From Winogradskyella immobilis (GTDB taxonomy: Bacteria > Bacteroidota > Bacteroidia > Flavobacteriales > Flavobacteriaceae): 64,000 nt of DNA. The notes under the pieces are model-generated. The model was not told the DNA's origin. It searched no databases and worked only from the letters and a program-made list of their open reading frames with translations. The position numbers were made by a program, and so were the translations under genes. Of this stretch, positions 54,399-63,782 are shown in pieces (the first letter of the stretch is position 1; each line of letters opens with the position of its first letter). Where the stretch lies: positions 124,001 to 188,000 of the forward strand of contig NZ_JAIQXX010000002.1 of the NCBI RefSeq assembly GCF_021887715.1, written 5' to 3'.

Positions 54399-54804
54399 AC
54401 TTCGTTTTTTGTGAAAATAATAAATAATTATAAAACCTATTGGCCTTTAATAGTTTCATTCGCTTTGTATTTTAAAAAAATGTTGTCTTCGACACTTATT
54501 TTAAAACCTTTTTTTTGCAATGTCTATTACGCCTTCTCGAACCATTGGAATTGGTGTTATGTTTCCTCTCAACATTAAGACTCTTGGTTTTGTAGCCTCA
54601 AGATTAGCTTTAGCTTTAAAAGCTAAACTCATTCTTTTTCATATGCTTATTAATAAAGCTTTATGATACAAATCATAGATTTAAATTCAAATTTCTCAAA
54701 AATTAAACTATTTCATATATTACATGATTTTAGAACTGTGAAGCGACCTATTGACATTTTATATTCAAAATCTCAATATTTTGTAAACACCTTTAGTTAA
54801 ATAA
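54399..54804. other. 405-bp gap between antiporter and SulP genes, with a possible degraded ORF
   Basis: Holds divergent promoters of the two transport genes. Apart from the 48-codon ORF at 54520-54666 I see no gene and no strong hairpin. Confidence 0.6.
54520..54666 (+). pseudogene. Possible remnant of a universal-stress-protein N-terminus
   Basis: A 48-codon plus-strand ORF. FVASRLALALKAKLILFHML has the helix-strand pattern of the USP N-terminal half (A..LA..L.A.L.LLH). It stops soon after and lacks the nucleotide-binding C-terminus. It may be a degraded usp gene or chance. Confidence 0.25.
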
Positions 54805-57033
54805 ATGGAAATTACACCAAAAAAAGGTTTTAAAGGTTTAATTGAAAATTGGAGGAGTGATTTAATTGCAGCGGTAAGTGTCTCACTTATTGCTTTACCT
54901 CTTTCATTAGGAATTGCTTTGGCAGCAGGTGCACCAGCTATGTCAGGTATCCTTTCGGCAATAATTGGTGGTGTTGTAACAACTCTTTATCGAGGTGGTC
55001 ACATATCAGTCAATGGACCTGCTAAAGGAGTTATTGCAGTTATACTTTTAGGCATTGCATTGATGGATGATGGTTCTGGGCAAGCATTTAATTATGTGTT
55101 GGCAGCGGTGGTTATTTCTGGTGCAATTCAAGTAGTATTGGGATTATTAAAATTAGGTCGATTAGCGGATATATTCCATTCTTCTGTGATTCATGGTATT
55201 TTGGCGGCCATAGGAATTATCATCTTTGCAAAACAAATCCATGTTGCCTTAGGTACGCATTCTGATAGTCCTAGTATCATACAAAACCTTGTTGATGCAG
55301 TTCTATTTCTACCTCAAGCTAATCCTTTTGTGGTAATTATTGCTTTGGTAGGCTTACTTCTATTATTGTTTCATTCCAAAATCAGTTATAAAGTCTTTCA
55401 TATCTTGCCCACACCAATGTGGGTCATTGCTCTTTCTATTCCGTTTGTTTATATTTTCAATTTCTTTGATCAGCATACGCTTTCATTCTTTGGAAGAGCT
55501 TATGAGGTAGGCCCCCATCTGCTGCTAGATATTCCAGATAATATTATGGATTCAATAATGCATCCGAATTTTGGTAAAATTAATACAATAGAATTCTGGA
55601 CAACCGTAGTGTCTATTTTAATCATAACGAGCATTGAATCCTTAGCCATTGCGAAAGCTGTTGACAAAATTGATCCTTATAAACGAAAGACCGATTTGAA
55701 TAAGGATTTAACAGGTATTGGACTAAGTACGATAGCTGCTGGTATGATTGGAGGTTTACCAATTATTGCTGTGATTATTCGAAGTACGGTTAATATTCAT
55801 AATGGGGCAAAGACAAAGTGGTCCAATATGTATCAAGGCCTTTTATTATTACTTTTTATTGTGGTATTGAGCCCAATAATGAGGCAAGTACCGTTATGTG
55901 CTTTTGCCATTTTACTAATTTACACTGGGTTTAAATTAGCATCGCCTGCTGTCTTTAAACAAATTTATAATCAAGGCATCGAGCAATTAATATTTTTTGT
56001 TGGCACTATGGTTTTAACGCTTTACACTAATTTATTAATTGGATTACTTGGAGGGTTATTATTAGCAATGTTTAGTCATATGCTATTGGCGAAGGTATCC
56101 ATACCTCAATTTTTTAAAATGGTTTATCGTTCGGGTTCAAATTTGGTTGCAAAATCAGATGGCAGTTACGATATAAAGATTAAAGGGATTGCCAATTTTT
56201 TAGGCATCTTAAAAATCGATAAAATGGTGGCTCAAATTCCTTCTGGAGCAGATGTTAACATTGATTTATCAGAAACAAGATTGGTAGGGATTACCTATAT
56301 GGATTATATAGTGGATTACCTAAAAATGCAAAAAAATACGGGTGGTAACGTCATTATTAAAGGACTGGATTCGCATGTTTCATCCTCTACTTATAATAGA
56401 GCTTTAAAAATTGCTTTAAATAATCAGGTAGTAAAACTATCATCAAGGCAAACTCGATTACAAAATTTAGCCAATGAAAAAGATTATCAATACACGAGTC
56501 GAGTAGATTGGAATACCGCGGATTTGAAAAAATTTCACTTTTTTGAAATTAGACCTATTGAGCGTAAATCAAATTGCCTTAAAGGAACTTTTAAAGATTT
56601 AGATATGCCTTGGGAAATTGCGGATATAACTTTTAGTGAAGGTGCAGCTTTTACAGCAGAAACATTTAATACTACACTAATGGTTATAAAGTTACCTAAA
56701 AAAATACCTGTTTTTACAATGGAAAAAGAAGGCTTATTTGACAAGATAATTGATCGTGTAAAATCATATACGGGTTACAAAGATATTGATTTTGAAATGT
56801 ATCCTGATTTTTCTAATAAATTTCTCATTTTAGGAAATAATGAAAACGAAATTAGATCCTTTTTTACAGACGAAATTATTCGCTTTTTCGAAAATCATCA
56901 AATTTATCATATAGAAAGTAATGGCGAGGCACTGGTCATTTTTGATAAAATCAAATTAGCAAGGACAGATGAAACGATAGCATTTATAGATTACGGCAAA
57001 GAACTTGCCACAATCCTAGATATTAAGGATTAG
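54805..57033 (+). CDS. SulP family inorganic anion transporter
   Basis: 742 residues. About 11-12 TM segments to ~425 with SulP features (AAVSVSLIALPLSLGIALAAG, GGVVTTLYRGGHISVNGPAKG, SIESLAIAKAVDKIDPYKR). A STAS-like segment follows at ~440-540 (DVNIDLSETRLVGITYMDY), then ~200 extra residues of unknown function. Bicarbonate or sulfate are the usual substrates. Position next to an Na+/H+ antiporter would suit Na+-coupled bicarbonate uptake, which is inference. Confidence 0.92.
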   Translation: MEITPKKGFKGLIENWRSDLIAAVSVSLIALPLSLGIALAAGAPAMSGILSAIIGGVVTTLYRGGHISVNGPAKGVIAVILLGIALMDDGSGQAFNYVLAAVVISGAIQVVLGLLKLGRLADIFHSSVIHGILAAIGIIIFAKQIHVALGTHSDSPSIIQNLVDAVLFLPQANPFVVIIALVGLLLLLFHSKISYKVFHILPTPMWVIALSIPFVYIFNFFDQHTLSFFGRAYEVGPHLLLDIPDNIMDSIMHPNFGKINTIEFWTTVVSILIITSIESLAIAKAVDKIDPYKRKTDLNKDLTGIGLSTIAAGMIGGLPIIAVIIRSTVNIHNGAKTKWSNMYQGLLLLLFIVVLSPIMRQVPLCAFAILLIYTGFKLASPAVFKQIYNQGIEQLIFFVGTMVLTLYTNLLIGLLGGLLLAMFSHMLLAKVSIPQFFKMVYRSGSNLVAKSDGSYDIKIKGIANFLGILKIDKMVAQIPSGADVNIDLSETRLVGITYMDYIVDYLKMQKNTGGNVIIKGLDSHVSSSTYNRALKIALNNQVVKLSSRQTRLQNLANEKDYQYTSRVDWNTADLKKFHFFEIRPIERKSNCLKGTFKDLDMPWEIADITFSEGAAFTAETFNTTLMVIKLPKKIPVFTMEKEGLFDKIIDRVKSYTGYKDIDFEMYPDFSNKFLILGNNENEIRSFFTDEIIRFFENHQIYHIESNGEALVIFDKIKLARTDETIAFIDYGKELATILDIKD

Positions 57034-57177
57034 GGATTTAGAAATAAATACAAAATTAAAAAACGGTGCCTAACCATAGGTTTTTTTTAGAACTCGGAAA
57101 ATCCTGTTGGTAATAGATTGGTATGGCTTTTGGGCTAAATATTAGGCTTATGCTAATAATTTAACGGAATAACGTTA

Positions 57178-57786
57178 TTATCCTCTAACCCCAACAGCAG
57201 TCCCTTTATTTTTTTTGGTTTTATCTACTTTGCCATTTTTATTAACATAGTCTCTAATTTTACCACTAATAACATTTAATAAAGGTGCATTATCTGAAAG
57301 GTTTAAAGGTACCCTTATTTCCAGTATATTATGAATATCATAGTCTTTTTTTCTAAAATTAGCCTCTAATCTTTCTTGCATTTTTTCTGGAATCTCTTCT
57401 AGGTTTTTTACTTTAAACCCTTTAATAATTCGTCTTAAGTTAGTGCTACATTTTTCATCTCTTCTATCTGAATATTCATAGACATACTCATAAACAACTA
57501 AAAAATCATCGGGTGCTATAGAGACCTCATGAGCAATAATTTTGGTATTATCCTCGCCTGCTTGAAACCGTTTTTTAAATACCTCTAAGGCTTTACTTTT
57601 TCTTTTGTAATCTTTTACGTTTCTAAGCGAATAATTAATCTCATAATCGGTTTGTTGGGTTGGGCAACCCCAATGTTTGTCTGTTTTTATATCTTTTACC
57701 AAAACATATACCGGGCCACTTTTGGATTGTGAGTGCATATAAAAACACATTCCGACAAAAAGAAGTAATAAACTGTTTTTATTCAT
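57178..57786 (-). CDS. Secreted hypothetical protein
   Basis: 202 residues: signal peptide (LLLLFVGMCFYMHSQ), Lys-rich throughout, two cysteines (one in WGCPTQQ and one in EKCSTNLRR). No recognised domain. It is 11 bp downstream of the 1080-residue gene on the same strand and is probably co-expressed. Confidence 0.7.
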   Translation of the reverse strand: MNKNSLLLLFVGMCFYMHSQSKSGPVYVLVKDIKTDKHWGCPTQQTDYEINYSLRNVKDYKRKSKALEVFKKRFQAGEDNTKIIAHEVSIAPDDFLVVYEYVYEYSDRRDEKCSTNLRRIIKGFKVKNLEEIPEKMQERLEANFRKKDYDIHNILEIRVPLNLSDNAPLLNVISGKIRDYVNKNGKVDKTKKNKGTAVGVRG

Positions 57787-57797
57787 TTTTAGTAGGT

Positions 57798-60700
57798 TTA
57801 TTTAATTTGAAAAAAGTCATTAAGTATTTTTTGATCAGAAAATATACTTATCTCATCATTAAAATTATTTACCATTATAATCTTCTCAAATATCTCTTTA
57901 CTATTATTTTCTAATATTCCGTTACTAGATATCGATTTAGAAATTAGAATTTCTTCAACCCCTAAAACATTGTTAGTAGTTGTTTCTTGACTTTGTATTG
58001 CCCAAATCAATTTAGATTGTGTTTTATTAAAAATTAAGTGCCTATAGTTTTTACTAATTCCAATTCCATAGGCATCTGTGCTGAGGGTTTTAAAAGGAGG
58101 GTTTTCTAATTTCGAACAAAAAAAAGCGCTTTTTTTACCTCTATACTCTAAGACTGAAAGTTGAGCAGGGAACACTATAGATTTTTTAGACGAAATTAAT
58201 TTGATTGTGTTATTTTCAACAATCCAATTACCAGTAGATATAGTTATAGTAGGTGTTTTTGTATTATCATATGTGTCTCTTAAATCCTCAAAATAATGTT
58301 TATTATTTAACGTGTCTTCATCATAATAATTGTTTTGAATAGCAACAGCTAAATGATCTGAAAAGAAAGCTTTAAAAGGATCTTTAGAATATAGATTATT
58401 GGGTTTTAGTCTTGATGTATACCCTTTATTTATACTATTGAATAGTTTTATATAAAGTTCAGATTGTTCTCTTAAATTATTGAGTTCTGTAGTATAGTTT
58501 TCAAAATTTTTGTCTATATCCAAATACGACTTTGATTTAGAACTGTTATGAACTCTATAAAACTCACCATTAGGTTTAAAATATGTTATTAGGTTTGGCG
58601 ATTCTTTAATTACATTATATTCTGTATAAAAACTAGACAATATTTCAGTTATTTTTTCATCTTCTCCTATTTTTATTCCATCAAGTTTGTCAATAGATTC
58701 TAATTTATTATCCTTCTTCTTAGTATTATTTACTTCAGGCTCAGTGTCATTATTGTTAATTGTTGCCTTTATAATCTTTTTTGGCGGTTTAGCAGATGGT
58801 ATTTTTTCAAAAGCACTTAATACTTCTTCCTGTAATGTTTCTGAAATTGGTAATGGTTTTAAATCATAAGTGGTATGATTATTAATATCAAAATCTGTTT
58901 TAGGTTCATAAGGATCCTTCTTTCTAAATTTTTGATAAGCTTTCTGTATTTTTTTTGGGTTTAGCAATAAACTTTTTAATTTATTTTCTTTATAAGTTAC
59001 TATCTCAGATATATTTCCCTCTTCGTTATATATAATAACAGTGCCATTCCCATCAATCAGATTTCCATCGTCAATTAGATTCCCTTCTTTATCGAAAGCA
59101 ACTACACCCCTATTGATTGAAGTTCGACTTCCTTTTTTATCAGTTATTGTTTTATATTCTATAGCTTGTCTTAACTGTCCATTTTTATAATATAAATTTC
59201 TTATACCTTGTATCTGATCTAGCTTTAATATTGTCTCTGTAGATTTTTTACCATTTTCATAAAAATCAATAACTGTTACTTCATTATCATCATTAGAGAG
59301 TAATCGATAAAGCTTTCCATTTTCGTTATAAAGAGACCAAGTCCCAATACGTTTAAACTTCCCATATTCTTCAATTAACATCTTGCCATTACTTTTGATA
59401 TTTTTATTAGGATGATACGTTTGGGTTTCGTAAATATTATTAGAAGTCAACTTTCTTACAAAAAGTAGCTCCTCACTTTTTTTATAAAAAGCAATACTCT
59501 CCGACAAAACACCTCTTTCGAAAATAGATTTTTCATACAAATCGCCAGTATCTGGATAATATTCTTTCCATAAACCATGACGAAAATCGTTTTTTAAAAA
59601 CCCTTCTTTTAAAAGCTCCCAATTATCATCATATACCATCATATAGTCATCTTCAACATATTCTCTAGCTATGCCTTTAGATTCAGAATAGGGTAATACC
59701 GCGACAAATTCTCGCTTTTTTTCTGGACTTAGCTTATAAAAATTATTTAGCAATTTTTCTTTAACTCGGTTTATTACAGAGCTTCTTTTCTCATTAGACT
59801 GAGAAATTGTAGTTTTAAGTTTACCTAACCCTTCAACACTGCCCTTTTTATCAATTATAAAATTGGCGCTCTCTATAATACTTGATTCTATTACAGATAA
59901 ATCATTGTGTGTTTTTAGTACTTTAATATTATCTTTCTCTTTTATTGCGGATTCAAACGTGGTATAAGTAGCTCTCATCTCATCTACTTTAGTCTTAATG
60001 TTACTACTATTATCTTTAATTGCTTGTGCTTTTTTTTGTTTTGCCGCTTGTAATAAACCTGCTCCAATGGCTAAAGCACCACCACCTATACCAACCGCTG
60101 TGAGTCCGTCTATAGATTCAATGAGTCCAGAAGCCATAATGCTTTCTGTTACATTTAATACGTTTAATGCTGCATTATCACTCCCAGAAAATAATTGTGT
60201 AAGCTCAGAACTTAATTCATCACCCAATTTATCTACTGACTGATTATATTCTGCTATTTCTCTGTTTTGCTGATTGATAAAATCTTGGCCATCTTTTAAA
60301 CGCTTTTCTTCTGCTAGTCTTTGTTTTTCTGCTCTTTCATTGGCTTCGCGCTGACGTTTCTGGTAAATACTCTCTGAAGGCAATCTTGTCTCTTGCGGCT
60401 TTTGTTCTGAGGTATTTAGACTCGTAGCTGTGTTTTGTGTATTACTTTCTGTTGTATTTAAGTTTTCGCTTTGCGCTATAGTATTATCATTATTTATTGG
60501 TTCTCCTGACTCGGATTGTTTTGCTCTTAATTCGTCTAAAAACGCATTAATATCTTCACCGCATTTTAAATCTCTTGGTCTGGCCGAGCCAAATTCTCTA
60601 CGATGATCAGCATTAAAAGCTAATCTTATACTTTTTACTTCAAGAGAAGCATTATTCGCAGTATTTTCATATAGGTTTTCTGTAGTGTATGTGCTACCTG

Positions 60701-61040
60701 CTTTTAATGTTATTGCTCCTGTAGAACGTTCATTACTCCACTTAAGCTTTATAAATACATCAAAATTCGAAAGGTTCTCTATTTCCATTTTATAAAGAAC
60801 TTCATCACCTGTCTCGCCTAGACCATAATAATCTTTTACATAATAGTTGTAACTTAAAAAGTTAAATGGGGTATTATTATTGCCATCTACTAGTGTCCAT
60901 TGCTTTGGTGCTGGCGATGAGTCATCACCATCCCTACCTAGTTCATAATCTATAGACATTTCAAAAGAACAACCAGATTGGCTATACGTTGCAGTAAATA
61001 AACCTAATAGTAGTACTAATAATGTGTAATGTTTTTTCAT
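57798..61040 (-). CDS. Large secreted protein with MORN-like repeats
   Basis: 1080 residues. Signal peptide (LLVLLLGLFTATYSQ). Residues ~20-165 form a beta-rich N-domain with Cys pairs. A Gln/Glu/Arg-rich coiled coil follows at ~225-275, and a hydrophobic Gly/Ala segment at ~325 (GIGGGALAIGAGLLQ). Residues ~480-690 hold MORN-like units (YYPDTGDLYEKSIF, YHPNKNIKSNGKM, LYNENGKLYRL, YYKNGQLRQ, YNEEGNISEIV), with an unknown C-terminal domain after. MORN repeats elsewhere bind lipids or act as toxin-immunity surface scaffolds; here the role is unknown. Confidence 0.75.
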   Translation of the reverse strand: MKKHYTLLVLLLGLFTATYSQSGCSFEMSIDYELGRDGDDSSPAPKQWTLVDGNNNTPFNFLSYNYYVKDYYGLGETGDEVLYKMEIENLSNFDVFIKLKWSNERSTGAITLKAGSTYTTENLYENTANNASLEVKSIRLAFNADHRREFGSARPRDLKCGEDINAFLDELRAKQSESGEPINNDNTIAQSENLNTTESNTQNTATSLNTSEQKPQETRLPSESIYQKRQREANERAEKQRLAEEKRLKDGQDFINQQNREIAEYNQSVDKLGDELSSELTQLFSGSDNAALNVLNVTESIMASGLIESIDGLTAVGIGGGALAIGAGLLQAAKQKKAQAIKDNSSNIKTKVDEMRATYTTFESAIKEKDNIKVLKTHNDLSVIESSIIESANFIIDKKGSVEGLGKLKTTISQSNEKRSSVINRVKEKLLNNFYKLSPEKKREFVAVLPYSESKGIAREYVEDDYMMVYDDNWELLKEGFLKNDFRHGLWKEYYPDTGDLYEKSIFERGVLSESIAFYKKSEELLFVRKLTSNNIYETQTYHPNKNIKSNGKMLIEEYGKFKRIGTWSLYNENGKLYRLLSNDDNEVTVIDFYENGKKSTETILKLDQIQGIRNLYYKNGQLRQAIEYKTITDKKGSRTSINRGVVAFDKEGNLIDDGNLIDGNGTVIIYNEEGNISEIVTYKENKLKSLLLNPKKIQKAYQKFRKKDPYEPKTDFDINNHTTYDLKPLPISETLQEEVLSAFEKIPSAKPPKKIIKATINNNDTEPEVNNTKKKDNKLESIDKLDGIKIGEDEKITEILSSFYTEYNVIKESPNLITYFKPNGEFYRVHNSSKSKSYLDIDKNFENYTTELNNLREQSELYIKLFNSINKGYTSRLKPNNLYSKDPFKAFFSDHLAVAIQNNYYDEDTLNNKHYFEDLRDTYDNTKTPTITISTGNWIVENNTIKLISSKKSIVFPAQLSVLEYRGKKSAFFCSKLENPPFKTLSTDAYGIGISKNYRHLIFNKTQSKLIWAIQSQETTTNNVLGVEEILISKSISSNGILENNSKEIFEKIIMVNNFNDEISIFSDQKILNDFFQIK

Positions 61041-61097
61041 TATAAATTTATTGTTAGTGTTATTTTTTATGTAATGTGTACAATCCTTAATAAACGT

Positions 61098-61952
61098 TTA
61101 AAGCGGTATAGAAACTTCAACGATTTCAATACCCTCATTCTCATTTTGCACTCTTTTTTTAAAGCCTTCATATACTTTATCAAACACCGCTTTACGTTCT
61201 GTTTGAATGTCTCTGTTAATGAATTTTTTGTTGATATATAATTCCGTGTATCCTTCCCAGTCTAGAGTTTCTTTTTGTAAAATAGTGTCTAAAGTTTCTT
61301 TACTTACTTCAAAGCCCATAATATCATTAATACAGGCAATTCTAAATTTTTTAGCTCTATAGGTCATTCTGGTTTCAGCATAATCTGACCAAGTCCAATT
61401 ATCGCTTTGTTTTTTGACAACATTAGGTTGATAGAATACTTTACTGAAATATGCTTTATTGGCGCTTTTATCTTTAAAATAATAAAAACCATAGACCCCA
61501 TTAGTTGTTAGAGGTGGTAAACCGTAATCGCTATTTTTAGTTGCATTACAACCCCATACTCTAACTGCTAGGTCAAAACCGCCTCGGGCTCTAGCTTCAT
61601 CTAGGGCTATTTGTTCGGCTTCTTCACGAGTATTCGCTAATCCCCAACCATAGATATTAGGATTACCACGCTGCACCACATAAGCAGCACAACCTCCTTT
61701 AAACCACATAACGGTGTGGCAGTTATCACCACCATTTTTTTCGCACTCACTTATAGCGCGCTTATTAGCCTCACTTTGCGAATTATAATTTATAGCCCAA
61801 CCGTATTGGTCGCCATTTCGTTGGTCTATAGCTAAACTACCATAATTGCCTTCTTGAGCAGTAGCTAAAAATAGATTTGACAATAAAATGATACTTAGCA
61901 GGTGGTTTAAGTATTGAGTAGTCTTTAAGGTTAGGGTTTTAATAGTTTCCAT
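61098..61952 (-). CDS. Secreted DUF4189-containing protein
   Basis: 284 residues. N-terminal hydrophobic signal, then a DUF4189 domain (~35-120): YGSLAIDQRNGDQYGWAINY, SEANKRAISECEKNGG, CHTVMWFKGGCAAYVVQ. The second half (~125-284) is unrecognised. It is transcribed toward the 1080-residue gene, 57 bp apart, and the three may form an operon. Confidence 0.8.
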   Translation of the reverse strand: METIKTLTLKTTQYLNHLLSIILLSNLFLATAQEGNYGSLAIDQRNGDQYGWAINYNSQSEANKRAISECEKNGGDNCHTVMWFKGGCAAYVVQRGNPNIYGWGLANTREEAEQIALDEARARGGFDLAVRVWGCNATKNSDYGLPPLTTNGVYGFYYFKDKSANKAYFSKVFYQPNVVKKQSDNWTWSDYAETRMTYRAKKFRIACINDIMGFEVSKETLDTILQKETLDWEGYTELYINKKFINRDIQTERKAVFDKVYEGFKKRVQNENEGIEIVEVSIPL

Positions 61953-62233
61953 ATATATAGGGTTAGTTTTTTATGGGTAAAGCAATTGGTTTTAACAACA
62001 CTTAACAATACCTAATATTGGGTATGTATTTAATAGCGAAGCAATGAAAGTGTTGTAACAAGTTGTGTTAACATGGTTTTAATACAAAAATACTTATGCC
62101 ACCCATACCCAACAATACGCTTATAAGCGTATTTTTTTAATTAGAAATCAACGATCTTGGGTATGTTGAAGGAGTGTTCTAAGGAAACCATTTTAAACAT
62201 TTCCATACTTACATCGAAGTATTTAAATCTAGA
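61953..62233. other. Intergenic region with a self-complementary hairpin and repeated TTGGGTATG words
   Basis: ATACGCTTATAAGCGTAT (62115-62132) is a perfect palindrome followed by T's on the plus strand. GGGTATG occurs twice on the plus strand (around 62018 and 62159) and once inverted (around 62105), which could mark a binding site for the adjacent LuxR-type regulator. This is tentative. Confidence 0.4.
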
Positions 62234-62913
62234 TTATCGAGTAAAAAAATACTGGTAGCTTAAACAGTCTTTAAAATGTTTTATCTCTAGTTTTTTATAG
62301 ATTCTGTTTCTATGTGTCCTTACAGTATTAAAAGAAGTTACTGTTAAATTGGCAATTTGCTTATTGGTATACCCTTTTAAGATAAGTTCTAAAATTTCTT
62401 TTTCGCGTTTGGTAAGGGTTTGAAATTTTAAAAAAAGCTGTGTGTCTTTTTTTAAATCTGGTATTAACTCTTGAAAGGTGTTTTCTAAACCTGAGAACTG
62501 ATTAGCAATTAGAGCTATATTAATAGAAAAATGTTCGTCTACAATAGCTTTGTTTGTGAGATAAAAGGTGTTTGTATCGTATAATCTAGATTGCTGGAGG
62601 TTACTTAAAATAGCTTTTTCATCTGGGTTTCTATAAAACATAGCTGTTTTCAACCATGTTAGTTCTAAAAGTGGTTTATTAGAAATTTCTAAAAGATAAT
62701 CTTTGCCTTCTTTAACCAACCTGTCCATTTCTGGAGCTGCTGATAAAAAATTATGGTTAACATAATTGTAATTGTGGGTGTTCTCGTTTTTAATAAATAC
62801 TGGAAAAGGAAAAAAACCTTGCATTTCACTTTATTGTTTTTATACGAGTCTTTTAGTTTTAATAAATAGTGTCGAGATACAGCTATCTGTTCTTTTTCAG
62901 TATGTAATTTCAT
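62234..62913 (-). pseudogene. LuxR-family HTH regulator with an apparent N-terminal frameshift
   Basis: The long open frame (62234-62824, 196 residues) ends with a clear LuxR HTH (LTKREKEILELILKGYTNKQIA ... NTVRTHRNRIYKKL), cut here to short motifs. Upstream, another frame from the ATG at 62913 encodes MKLHTEKEQIAVSRHYLLK and on to NNKVK, then runs out of phase. Adding one A at the AAA of 62824-62826 would join them (VK-MQGFFPFPVF). Whether 62824 is used as a start or the gene is broken is open. The joined start lies 8 nt after the hydrolase stop. Confidence 0.65.
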
Positions 62914-62921
62914 AAATAGGG

Positions 62922-63659
62922 TTAAAAAACTGCTTGAGCAACATCTTTGATAATGGTTTTTATATCTTCTGTAGCATCTACAGGATAGTGTCCACAATTT
63001 TTTATATTAATAACTTCGCATTTATTATTGCCTTCTTTAAAATGTGCTAAATAGTCTTTATTAATCATACAATCATTCTCTCCCACTAAAAGATATTTTG
63101 GAATATTTAGTGTTTTAAACAATGTGTACTCGTCTAATATGTTGTTATCAATTATTTCTGTAGCAATTTTTTCTCGTGTCAATGGGTTGGTTTCGATAAA
63201 ACTATTTATAAACATCGTTTTATTACTGTCTTTTAAAATTAATTTATCTGCAGCTTTATATAATTCTGCTTTATCAAAAATACTCTTAAAAAAAACATTC
63301 AATTCTTTCACAGGCATAAAAGCTTCAGAAGTATTTATAGGTTTTTTTAAAGGAGCAGTGCCCATAACAATGAGCGCCTTAATGTTTTTTATAAACTTAG
63401 CAATTGAAATTGCTAAATGCCCTCCTAATGAGTGTCCAAAAACAATAATTTCACCTTCTATTTTATTTGCTAAATCTATTAAAAAGTTACAGTATGAATT
63501 AAAAGAAAAATCGTCTTCAGAGCTATAGTCTTGGTTTCTTCCATGACCAGGAAGGTCTATAGTTATTACATCATAATTTTCAAAACGCAACCAAGCGTCA
63601 AAAATTTGACTAGAAGATGAATTGCCATGTATACAAAATATTGTACCCTTAGTTTTCAT
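62922..63659 (-). CDS. Alpha/beta hydrolase
   Basis: 245 residues. Ser in FGHSLGGHL, Asp in VGENDCMI, His in NCGHYPVD form the triad; oxyanion motif IHGNSSSS. Its stop is 8 nt from the start of the reconstructed LuxR-type gene, suggesting a regulated enzyme-regulator pair. Substrate unknown. Confidence 0.88.
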   Translation of the reverse strand: MKTKGTIFCIHGNSSSSQIFDAWLRFENYDVITIDLPGHGRNQDYSSEDDFSFNSYCNFLIDLANKIEGEIIVFGHSLGGHLAISIAKFIKNIKALIVMGTAPLKKPINTSEAFMPVKELNVFFKSIFDKAELYKAADKLILKDSNKTMFINSFIETNPLTREKIATEIIDNNILDEYTLFKTLNIPKYLLVGENDCMINKDYLAHFKEGNNKCEVINIKNCGHYPVDATEDIKTIIKDVAQAVF

Positions 63660-63782
63660 TAATCATAACGTTTTTAAAACTAAAACCAGCTAAATATAGT
63701 AAAATACTTACAACTCAAAAAATCACAATAAAATCAAAACGTCTCTGCATTTTTTAGTCCTTTTTCTTATTTTGCACGTCTT

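Noticed and set aside
63124-63528. 134-codon plus-strand ORF
   Set aside because: Lies wholly within the alpha/beta hydrolase gene on the other strand.
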